DNA of 15,355 nucleotides from JAJNPS01 sp046589965 (GTDB lineage: Bacteria > Pseudomonadota > Alphaproteobacteria > Rhodobacterales > Rhodobacteraceae). Below the pieces are notes generated by a model. That model did not search any database. It was not told the origin of the DNA and saw nothing but the letters and a program-made list of their open reading frames with translations. This document shows positions 6,551-12,679 of this stretch, one piece after another; position 1 is the first letter of the stretch; every line of letters starts with the position of its first letter. The position numbers were made by a program, and so were the translations under genes. The DNA lies in contig JBKJVF010000027.1 of assembly GCA_046589965.1 (NCBI GenBank), positions 1 through 15,355 of the forward strand. The letters are read 5' to 3'.

Positions 6551-7761
6551 GCGGTCCGCTGCAGGGCATGAGGGTTGTCGAATGCGCAGCCTTTGTCGCG
6601 GTGCCATCTGCGGGGATGACGCTGGCGCAGATGGGGGCGGATGTGATCCGGGTGGACCGCCCGACCGGGGGGCTGGACGCAAGGCGCTGGCCGGTGACGG
6701 CGGCCGGTGACAGCCTGTTCTGGGCGGGCATGAACAAGGCCAAGCGCAGCCTTGCCATTGACCTGACCCACCCCGAGGGACAAGAGATTGTCGCCGCCCT
6801 TATCACCGCCCCCGGTCCCGATGCGGGGCTTTTCCTGACCAACCTGCGGGGTCCTGCGTGGATGGACTGGCCCGCCCTGTCGGCGCGGCGCGCTGATCTG
6901 GTGATGGTCAGCCTGACCGGAACACGGCGGGGCGAGCCCGCGGTCGACTATACCGTCAACCCGGCCCTGGGGTTCCCCTTTGCCACCGGGCCAGAGGGGA
7001 TGACCGACCCCGTGGCCCACATGCTGCCCGCCTGGGATCTGGTGGCAGGGCAGATGGTGGCGGGCACGCTTCTGGCCGCCGAACGGCATCGGCTGAAAAC
7101 CGGACAGGGCCAACTGGCCGAGTTGTCGTTGAAGGACGTGGGGGCGGCGATGATGGCGAACCTTGGCCTTCTGGCCGAGGTGACGGTCAACGGGGTGGAC
7201 AGACCGCGCTATGGCAACAGTCTCTACGGGGCCTATGGGCAGGATTTCGTCTGTGCCTGTGGCGGGCGGATCATGGTTGTGGGTCTGACCGACCGGCAAT
7301 GGCGGGGGCTGGTCAAGGTGACGGGAACCGACGTCGCGATGGCTGATCTTGGCGCTGCGGTCGGGCTCGATTTGCTGCGCGAAGGGGATCGCTGGCATGC
7401 GCGCGCAGGGATCACGGCGATCCTCACGCCATGGTTCGCCGCCCGGACACGCGAAGCGGTGGCGGCGCAGTTCGACAAGGCCTGCCTGACCTGGGGCCCG
7501 TTCCGCACCTTTGCCGAGGCGGTGCGCGATGATCCCGACCTCTCCCCAGACAATCCGATGTTTGGGATGGTGGACCAGCCCGGCATCGGCACCTATCCGA
7601 TGCCGGGCCATCCGGCGGCGTTCGGCGCCACCGGTCGCCTCCCCCCTGCCCCCGCCCCAAGGCTGGGCCAGCACAGCGAGGCGGTCCTGGCCGATGTGCT
7701 GGGTCTGGCGTCAGGACAGATCGGGTCGCTGGTTGACCGGGGGATCGTCGCGGTCGGGTGA
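6547..7761 (+). CDS. CaiB/BaiF family CoA transferase (mesaconyl-CoA C1-C4 transferase-like)
   Basis: A 404-residue class III CoA transferase, which moves CoA between carboxylic acids through an aspartyl-anhydride intermediate. The family N-terminus is seen as LQGMRVVECAAFVAVPSAGM (5-24), followed by QMGADVIRVDRP (28-39) and NKAKRSLAIDLTHPEG (63-78). The likely catalytic Asp is D164 in LPAWDLVAGQMVAG. The stretch DYTVNPALGFPFATGPEG (134-151) is like that of the mesaconyl-CoA C1-C4 transferases, which act within one molecule. The ATG at 6547 overlaps the hydratase stop by 4 bases. The tail ends at 7761, directly abutting the convergent hflX stop at 7762. Together with the hydratase this suggests conversion of a C5 branched dicarboxylyl-CoA such as mesaconyl-CoA; other acyl-CoA substrates remain possible. 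No citramalyl-CoA lyase gene is in the window. Confidence 0.88.
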   Translation: MSGPLQGMRVVECAAFVAVPSAGMTLAQMGADVIRVDRPTGGLDARRWPVTAAGDSLFWAGMNKAKRSLAIDLTHPEGQEIVAALITAPGPDAGLFLTNLRGPAWMDWPALSARRADLVMVSLTGTRRGEPAVDYTVNPALGFPFATGPEGMTDPVAHMLPAWDLVAGQMVAGTLLAAERHRLKTGQGQLAELSLKDVGAAMMANLGLLAEVTVNGVDRPRYGNSLYGAYGQDFVCACGGRIMVVGLTDRQWRGLVKVTGTDVAMADLGAAVGLDLLREGDRWHARAGITAILTPWFAARTREAVAAQFDKACLTWGPFRTFAEAVRDDPDLSPDNPMFGMVDQPGIGTYPMPGHPAAFGATGRLPPAPAPRLGQHSEAVLADVLGLASGQIGSLVDRGIVAVG

Positions 7762-7887
7762 CTACAGTTTCTTGCCCGCAATTTCGGTGCCGCTGCGTGT
7801 CGAGGCCACAGCGGTCGCGGGCTTGGCGACCTCTTTCTTGGGCTTTTTCTTTTCCTTGTTGCTTTTCTGGTTGTTGCCCTTGGCCAT
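7762..7887 (-). CDS. Small Lys-rich protein, in frame with the 3' end of hflX
   Basis: A 41-residue basic peptide beginning MAKGNNQKSNKEKKKPKKE and ending GTEIAGKKL. It shares frame and stop codon with hflX, so it can be made as the C-terminal tail of HflX or alone. The ATG at 7887-7885 has a CGGAG Shine-Dalgarno (7896-7900) with 8-nt spacing, better than many gene starts in this window. Short 'MAKG...NKE.KKPKKE' proteins occur, as I recall, as free-standing hypothetical genes in alphaproteobacteria; I cannot verify that here. About ten of the first 20 residues are Lys or Asn, and the rest is Ala/Thr-rich and low in complexity. Function is unknown; nucleic-acid or ribosome contact would fit the charge. 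It could instead be only an HflX tail. Confidence 0.55.
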   Translation of the reverse strand: MAKGNNQKSNKEKKKPKKEVAKPATAVASTRSGTEIAGKKL

Positions 7888-9294
7888 GGCGCTCACTCCG
7901 TTGTTCGGTTTGTCGTTCGATTTCGGGGCGTCTGCGGCGGCATGTCCCGCCTGCCATTCCGCCTTTTGGCGCGCGGTCCAGCGAACGCTGACGCTGGTCG
8001 CATCCTCGTCCTGTTCCTCGCTGACCACAACCCCCATGCCGTGCAACCGCGCACGCGCGCGACCATCGGCAAACCCGATCCGCAGCACATCCTCGGTGCT
8101 TGGTTCCTCAAAAGCCTCCGAGATTGCGGCCAGCAGGTCCGCGACGCCTTCGCCCGTCACTGCCGATGCCGCGATGACGCGGTCGCGGTTGGCACTTTGC
8201 ACCCGCAGCGCCTCGCGCGCCGAAGGCCCGACCAGGTCCATCTTGTTCCAGACCTCCAGCAACGGCGTGCCCGCATCGACACCAAGCGAGTTCAGAATCT
8301 CGGCCACATCCGCCGCCTGCTCGGCCGTTTCGGGATGAGAGATGTCACGAACATGCACGATCAGGTCCGCCTCCAGCACCTCTTCCAGAGTCGCGCGAAA
8401 GGCTGCGACCAGTTGGGTCGGAAGGTCAGAGATGAACCCCACCGTATCGGACAGGATGATCTTGCGCCCAGATGGCAGCAGCAATGCGCGCATCGTGGGG
8501 TCCAGCGTAGCAAAGAGCATGTCCTTGGCCATCACATCGGACCCGGTGACCCGGTTGAACAGCGTCGACTTGCCCGCATTCGTGTACCCGACCAGTGCCA
8601 CCACCGGAAACGGCACCTTGCGCCGCGCAGACCGGTGCAATTCACGCGTGCGCACCACACGGTCAAGCTGGCGCTTCAGCCGGATGATCTGGTCATCCAG
8701 CGCGCGGCGGTCGGATTCGATCTGGGTTTCCCCCGGCCCGCCCACAAAGCCAAAGCCACCGCGCTGCCGTTCCAGGTGGGTCCAGGCCCTGACAAGCCGC
8801 GTACGCTGATAGCTGAGCGCCGCCAGATCGACCTGCAAAACCCCTTCACGGGTCCGCGCGCGAGAAGCAAAGATCTCCAGGATCAGCGATGTGCGATCAA
8901 GAAGTTTGACGCCCCAGGCTTTTTCGAGGTTGCGCTGCTGAACCGGGCTGACGGTGCCATCGACAAAGACCAGTTCAATCTCGTCGGCCTTGAATTTCTG
9001 CGCAAGTTCGTCAACCTTGCCCGACCCGAACAGAGTGGCAGGCGTCATGCGCGCCACGCGGACCACCTCGGCACCGCAGACCCGCATCTGCGGCAGGGCG
9101 GCGGCCAATGACACGGCCTCGGCCAGTCCCAGTTCCGGCAGACGGCGCTGGGGGTCAGACTTCAGGTCGGCATGCAGTACCCATGCCCGCGTATCGGGCA
9201 GCTTTGAGACATGCCCCGTCGACCGCGTGGCGCGGGGGTCAGATGGCTCGTCGTCCGCGGTGTCAGGCGGCTCGCTGGTGGGGTCTTGGGTCAG
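7762..9294 (-). CDS. hflX: GTPase HflX with C-terminal basic extension; probable CTG start
   Basis: A GTPase of the Obg-HflX superfamily that binds the 50S subunit and can split stalled or hibernating ribosomes. Numbered from the CTG at 9294 (510 residues): acidic Pro/Ser/Thr-rich lead (1-30); HflX N-domain with TRAWVLHADL (35-44) and ARTREGVLQVDLA (146-158); GGPGETQIESDRR (185-197); P-loop GYTNAGKS (236-243); G3 DTVGFI (283-288); G4 NKMD (350-353); G5 SAVTG later. The only in-frame ATG (9114) would cut off the conserved N-terminal strand. No ATG, GTG or TTG occurs between it and the in-frame stop at 9352-9354. The CTG overlaps the hfq TGA and has GAGGG 6 nt upstream. After the usual HflX end (near WTARQKAEWQ) the frame runs on through about 20 residues into a 41-residue Lys-rich tail with its own ribosome site. 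The gene is co-transcribed with hfq. Confidence 0.9.
   Translation of the reverse strand: MTQDPTSEPPDTADDEPSDPRATRSTGHVSKLPDTRAWVLHADLKSDPQRRLPELGLAEAVSLAAALPQMRVCGAEVVRVARMTPATLFGSGKVDELAQKFKADEIELVFVDGTVSPVQQRNLEKAWGVKLLDRTSLILEIFASRARTREGVLQVDLAALSYQRTRLVRAWTHLERQRGGFGFVGGPGETQIESDRRALDDQIIRLKRQLDRVVRTRELHRSARRKVPFPVVALVGYTNAGKSTLFNRVTGSDVMAKDMLFATLDPTMRALLLPSGRKIILSDTVGFISDLPTQLVAAFRATLEEVLEADLIVHVRDISHPETAEQAADVAEILNSLGVDAGTPLLEVWNKMDLVGPSAREALRVQSANRDRVIAASAVTGEGVADLLAAISEAFEEPSTEDVLRIGFADGRARARLHGMGVVVSEEQDEDATSVSVRWTARQKAEWQAGHAAADAPKSNDKPNNGVSAMAKGNNQKSNKEKKKPKKEVAKPATAVASTRSGTEIAGKKL
7896..7900 (-). promoter_or_regulatory. Shine-Dalgarno for the small Lys-rich protein inside hflX
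   Basis: CGGAG on the minus strand stands 8 nt before the internal ATG at 7887. Placed well inside an otherwise continuous hflX frame, it suggests that a separate start site has been retained. Confidence 0.5.
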
Positions 9295-9524
9295 TCTTCG
9301 CCCTCGTAAAGGCTGATCGGCGCACCCGGCATGATGGTGGAAATCGCATGCTTATAGACAAGTTGCGATTGCCCATCACGGCGAAGAAGCACGCAAAAGT
9401 TGTCAAACCAGGTGATCACGCCTTGTAGCTTGACCCCGTTGATCAGAAAAATCGTCACGGGAATTTTTGCTTTGCGGACATGGTTCAGGAATGCGTCTTG
9501 CAAGTTTTGTTTATCGGCAGCCAT
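9291..9524 (-). CDS. hfq: RNA chaperone Hfq
   Basis: A 77-residue Sm-like protein that forms a hexameric ring and pairs small RNAs with mRNAs in the cytoplasm. Sm1 motif: KIPVTIFLINGVKLQGVITWFDNFCVLL in residues 20-47 (key residues V22, I25, G30, L33, G35, F40, D41). Sm2 motif: LVYKHAISTIMP (55-66), with the YKH residues that bind U-rich RNA. Gln8 and the QNLQDAFLN helix of the proximal face are present. The C-terminal tail is very short (GAPISLYEGED), as is usual in alphaproteobacteria. The start at 9524 has no strong Shine-Dalgarno; instead an A-run leads directly into the ATG, with AAAGG about 10 nt further up. The TGA stop (9293-9291) overlaps the probable CTG start of hflX. It lies 161 bp downstream of trkH. 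Confidence 0.97.
   Translation of the reverse strand: MAADKQNLQDAFLNHVRKAKIPVTIFLINGVKLQGVITWFDNFCVLLRRDGQSQLVYKHAISTIMPGAPISLYEGED
9301..9305 (-). promoter_or_regulatory. Shine-Dalgarno that supports the hflX CTG start
   Basis: GAGGG on the minus strand lies inside the last codons of hfq, 6 nt before the CTG at 9294-9292. This is ideal spacing for initiation there and would couple hflX translation to hfq. It is the main sequence support for choosing CTG. Confidence 0.55.
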
Positions 9525-9552
9525 TTTTTGTCGAGCCTTTTTTTGCTGTCAT
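9511..9552 (-). other. Possible 13-codon upstream ORF overlapping the hfq start
   Basis: An ATG at 9552-9550, within the A-run repeat, opens a frame MTAKKGSTKNGCR that ends at 9511, 11-13 nt past the hfq start and out of frame with it. It has no clear Shine-Dalgarno. If translated it could affect hfq initiation. It may equally be chance. Confidence 0.2.
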
Positions 9553-9563
9553 TTTTTGCTGTC
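9524..9563 (-). repeat. Three A-runs at 14-nt spacing in the hfq leader (candidate Hfq-binding site)
   Basis: On the minus strand, A-runs lie at 9524-9529, 9538-9544 and 9552-9557, so their 3' ends are exactly 14 nt apart. The two upstream ones belong to a tandem direct repeat GACAGCAAAAAA (9563-9552 and 9550-9539). The last run includes the A of the hfq ATG. A-rich (ARN) repeats are the known ligand of the Hfq distal face, so feedback on hfq translation is a reasonable inference. The repeat itself is seen directly. Confidence 0.5.
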
Positions 9564-9685
9564 TGTCTCGTCGCGCACAGGGTCGAGCTTGCGAAACACA
9601 ATAATCTCGCACCTTTCCCGGGCGGGTGGAGTATGCTTCGGCTTTTGCAAAGACTCCAGTTGAAAAAGACGCACTGACGTTGTGC
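9525..9685 (-). promoter_or_regulatory. hfq: hfq leader/promoter region downstream of trkH
   Basis: This 161-bp region separates trkH and hfq and is the most AT-rich part of the window, so it probably holds an hfq promoter. No good -35/-10 pair stands out. Just after the trkH stop, on the minus strand, a 4-bp stem GCAC/GTGC is followed by GTCTTTTT, a very weak terminator-like arrangement. The part nearest hfq carries the A-run repeats. An upstream ATG at 9552 opens a 13-codon frame ending inside hfq (9511). Confidence 0.45.
9627..9658. repeat. Inverted repeat between trkH and hfq
   Basis: Arms TGGAGT (9627-9632) and ACTCCA (9653-9658) enclose 20 nt that contain a GC-TTCG-GC tetraloop-like segment. 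It may form a hairpin in RNA from this region. Pairing between the arms and the inner stem is imperfect, so this is only a candidate structure. Confidence 0.25.
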
Positions 9686-11197
9686 TTATCGCCGCTGTTC
9701 ACCCAACGAAAACAGCGCGATCAGGGCCAGGATCTCGATCCGCCCCAAAATCATGCCCATGCCAGCCAGAATCTGGGCTGGGACACCCAGCGTCGACAGG
9801 TCCATTGGCACCTCGGTTGCGATCGTGACGAGTGGCCCGGTGGTGGTCAGTGCGGCGATGGTCAGCACCAGCGCGGGTTGAAATTCCAGTCCCGTCAGGC
9901 TCAGGCCCAGCATCAGCGCTGCGATCGACATCGCAAACAGCATAAAGAACACCCAGGCGAAAAACGCGCCCTCATGACGCAGGCGTCGGGCGGCAAGACC
10001 CTCGCCGCCCACCGAATTGGGATGGATGATCCGTTCCAACTCGCGCTGGCCATGGCGGGTCAAGGCATAGATGCGCAGCAACTTGACCCCACCGGTGGTC
10101 GTGGCCACTCCGCCCCCCAGAATGGCCAGGCCCAGAAAGATCAGGCCCGGGGTCGACAGTCCCGACCATATCTGCGCATCGGCCCAATCGGCCGAGACAA
10201 AGCCCGTCGTGGTCAGAAACGACAAGGTGGAAAACAGCACACCCCAGAGCGCGCTGGCGGACGCCTCGATCACGCTTGTCACTGCCTCATCCCATTGGCC
10301 AAGCCAGTGACGGACGAAAAGTGCCATTGGCAACAGCGTCATGATCGCCGCTGCGAGACGCAGTTCGGGGTCATGCCACAGTGGCGCGCGCCGGTCCGTC
10401 ACCGCTGGCCCCGGCAGCAGCCGTCGCGACAGGGCGACGATCAGGAACAGATAGACCATGCCTTCCCCCCAACGCCCTGCCGCGTTGACCGCAAAGGGCT
10501 TTCCGCAGGTGATCCCGGATGTCGCAAGGGTCGACATGGCAACGCACAGACCTTGGGTCGCCGACGATCCCGCAATCAGCAAGCCCGCCCAAAGGATCAT
10601 GGTCAGGGCCACATAAGCCGGACCAACCACAACCGCCGCCAGCAAGAAACGTCTGACCGGATCGGACGCGGCAGAACCAGGACCGCCACCCTGTCCAATG
10701 GTGCGCCCTGTCACGATCTCGCTGCCGCCAAGGTTCAACGGGGTCAGGATCGCTGCTGCGGCTATCAGGATGAAAGCCCCGCCACCCCAGCCGACCAGCG
10801 CCCGCCACAGATGTATCGACGACGACAAATCAGCCCCGTCGGGCCAGAGCGTGGCACCGGTGGTGGTCAGTGCCGACACCATCTCGAACCAGCCCTCCAC
10901 CAGCGTTGCCTCGGGTGCGACACCAAGAAACGGAAAGGCAAGCCACAGCGGCAGCACAAGGTAGCTCAACAGCAAAGTCAGCAGGGGACCGCGCTGGCGC
11001 TGACGCACGGTCTGGCGCTGCGTGACGATGGCCAGCATGACCGTCAGGAACATCATGATCGCGCCGGCATAAAAAAAGGCGCGGCCCACCTCGTAGTCGC
11101 GCATGGCGAAGGCGTGCAGCCCGGGCACAAAGCTTAGAAGCGCCCCGCCCCCCATCAGGATGACCACCAAAGGCAGGGTCTGCAGCCGCCCGATCAT
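9686..11197 (-). CDS. trkH: Trk system potassium uptake protein TrkH
   Basis: A 503-residue integral inner-membrane subunit of the Trk potassium transporter, from the TrkH/KtrB/HKT superfamily. It has four membrane-pore-membrane repeats, each with a filter loop visible here: SALTTTGATL (TTTG at 111-114), STLATSGIT (ATSG at 225-228), SFLTTTGFV (329-332) and AALTTTGPL (451-454). The four filter glycines are G114, G228, G332 and G454. The rest is mostly hydrophobic helices; GGGVATTTGGVKLLRI (361-376) is the conserved loop region near the gate. The ATG at 11197 follows the trkA stop by 9 nt, with AAGGG about 6 nt upstream, so it is co-transcribed with trkA. TrkA forms the cytoplasmic ring that gates it. 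A 503-residue antisense frame over most of this gene is a composition artefact. Confidence 0.95.
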   Translation of the reverse strand: MIGRLQTLPLVVILMGGGALLSFVPGLHAFAMRDYEVGRAFFYAGAIMMFLTVMLAIVTQRQTVRQRQRGPLLTLLLSYLVLPLWLAFPFLGVAPEATLVEGWFEMVSALTTTGATLWPDGADLSSSIHLWRALVGWGGGAFILIAAAAILTPLNLGGSEIVTGRTIGQGGGPGSAASDPVRRFLLAAVVVGPAYVALTMILWAGLLIAGSSATQGLCVAMSTLATSGITCGKPFAVNAAGRWGEGMVYLFLIVALSRRLLPGPAVTDRRAPLWHDPELRLAAAIMTLLPMALFVRHWLGQWDEAVTSVIEASASALWGVLFSTLSFLTTTGFVSADWADAQIWSGLSTPGLIFLGLAILGGGVATTTGGVKLLRIYALTRHGQRELERIIHPNSVGGEGLAARRLRHEGAFFAWVFFMLFAMSIAALMLGLSLTGLEFQPALVLTIAALTTTGPLVTIATEVPMDLSTLGVPAQILAGMGMILGRIEILALIALFSLGEQRR

Positions 11198-11206
11198 CGC
11201 CTGCCC

Positions 11207-12583
11207 TTAGAAAAAATCGATGGAGACCTGCAACAGGCGCTCCACCTCGGGCACGTCGCTGGCCATGGCAAAAAGCGCGATCACGTCACCCGCATCAATG
11301 CGCAGATCGCCTGTCGGCTTGACCACCTTGTCGCCCTTCATGACGGCCCCCACCAGCACGCCTTCGGGAAACTCGATGTCGCGGATCAAGCGACCCGACA
11401 GCGGCGACGTCGTCAGGACCTGCGCCTCGATCATCTCGGCCTCGCCATCGCCCACCGAATAGATCGCCCGCACCTTGCCATGCCGGATGTGGCGCAAAAT
11501 CGACGACACGGTGGTGGCACGCGGGTTGATATAGGCGTCGATGTCCAGCGGTCCCATCAAGGGCGCCAGCGTGGGGTCGTTCACCAGCGCAATGGCCATC
11601 GGGCAATCCAGCTGCTTGGCACGAACCGCCGCCAGGATATTGGTCTTGTCGTCATCGGTCACCGCCAGCAAAACGTCCGCCTTGTCGATGGCCGCCTCGT
11701 TCAGGATATCCAGGTCCATCCCGTCGCCGTTCAGCACGATGGTCCGTTCCAGCGCATCGGCGGCGAATTCCGCGCGTTCGCGGCTTTTCTCGATGATCTT
11801 GACGCGCACTCGGTCTGACCGTGCCTCCAGGGCACGGGCCACGGCCAAGCCGACGTTTCCACCCCCGATGATGATCACGCGTTCCTGCTTTTTGGTTTTC
11901 TTTCCAAAGATTTCCAGGGCGCGGTTGACGTCTTCGGAGTGGACAAAGATATAGGCACTGTCGTTGGCATAAAGCTGGTCATTGGCATCGGGCGCAAAAA
12001 GCCGTCCGTCGCGCCGGACCCCCACCACGATGGCGCGCAGGGTCGGGAAAAGCCCGTCCAACTGGCGCAAAGGCGTATTCAGGACCGGACAATCGGCCGA
12101 CAGGGCCAGCCCCAACAGCTGCGCCTTGCCGTTCATGAAGATCTCGGTGTCAAAGGTTGCAGGGGCCGCCAGACGCTGCAGGGCCGCCTCGGCCACTTCG
12201 AATTCCGGACTGATCACCACGTCGATGGGCATATGGTTTTCTCGGTACAGGTCTGCATAGACGGGCTTGAGGTATTCCTGCGCCCGCAGTCGAGCGATCT
12301 TGCGGGTCACTCCAAAGACCGAATGCGCGACCTGGCAGGTGATCATGTTCACCTCGTCGGAATAGGTCGCGGCAATGATCAGATCGGCGTCACGCGCGCC
12401 CGCCTTGGCCAGCACTTCGGGATATGAGGCAAAGCCCGCAACCCCCTGAACATCTAGCGCTTCGGTTGCCCGCCGCACAAGGTCCGCGTTCACGTCGACG
12501 ATGGTGACATCGTTCTTTTCGCCTGACAGCTGGCGCGCGATCTGCCAGCCAACCTGGCCCGCACCGCAAATGATCACCTTCAT
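11207..12583 (-). CDS. trkA: Trk system potassium transporter regulatory subunit TrkA
   Basis: A 458-residue cytoplasmic peripheral protein that binds nucleotides (NAD(H), ATP/ADP) and controls the TrkH channel. It shows the family's tandem layout, RCK_N-RCK_C-RCK_N-RCK_C. The first nucleotide site is CGAGQVGWQIA (6-16), with acidic D30 in VTIVDVN. The first TrkA_C domain spans about 140-225. The second site is IIGGGNVGLAVARALE (238-253), followed by VKIIEKS with Glu at the adenine-ribose position. The last TrkA_C domain includes SGRLIRDIEFPEGVLVGAV. Length is typical and both sites are intact. The ATG at 12583 has an AGAGG Shine-Dalgarno (12590-12594) with 6-nt spacing. It lies 96 bp downstream of ntrX and 9 bp upstream of trkH. 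Confidence 0.96.
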   Translation of the reverse strand: MKVIICGAGQVGWQIARQLSGEKNDVTIVDVNADLVRRATEALDVQGVAGFASYPEVLAKAGARDADLIIAATYSDEVNMITCQVAHSVFGVTRKIARLRAQEYLKPVYADLYRENHMPIDVVISPEFEVAEAALQRLAAPATFDTEIFMNGKAQLLGLALSADCPVLNTPLRQLDGLFPTLRAIVVGVRRDGRLFAPDANDQLYANDSAYIFVHSEDVNRALEIFGKKTKKQERVIIIGGGNVGLAVARALEARSDRVRVKIIEKSRERAEFAADALERTIVLNGDGMDLDILNEAAIDKADVLLAVTDDDKTNILAAVRAKQLDCPMAIALVNDPTLAPLMGPLDIDAYINPRATTVSSILRHIRHGKVRAIYSVGDGEAEMIEAQVLTTSPLSGRLIRDIEFPEGVLVGAVMKGDKVVKPTGDLRIDAGDVIALFAMASDVPEVERLLQVSIDFF

Positions 12584-12627
12584 TCAAGACCTCTGATCAC
12601 GCGCGGCCGCCAGGGGCGCACCGGGCC

Positions 12628-12657
12628 TAGCTATCCCATGCAGGTGCAAATGGTCAA
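12628..12657 (-). promoter_or_regulatory. Weak candidate sigma70 promoter for trkA
   Basis: In the 96-bp ntrX-trkA gap the minus strand has TTGACC (12657-12652) as a 5/6 match to the -35 box. An 18-bp spacer leads to TAGCTA (12633-12628), a poor -10 match. It would start transcription roughly 40 nt before the trkA ATG. The strong -35 and right position are the only support. Confidence 0.25.
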
Positions 12658-12679
12658 CCTTGCCCGGGTGGCGCGCACG

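Noticed and set aside
7942..9111. 389-codon plus-strand open frame antisense to hflX
   Set aside because: The opposite strand encodes HflX with intact GTPase motifs; this frame shows no recognisable motif.
9838..10877. Repeated GGTGGTGGTCAGTGC-like segments at about 9840 and 10860
   Set aside because: They encode the ALTTTG filter loops of TrkH; the repetition reflects the protein's internal repeats, not a DNA element.
9626..11137. 503-codon plus-strand open frame antisense to trkH
   Set aside because: It mirrors a clear TrkH gene; its translation is Arg/Gln/His-rich with no domain, as expected from antisense of GC-rich hydrophobic codons.
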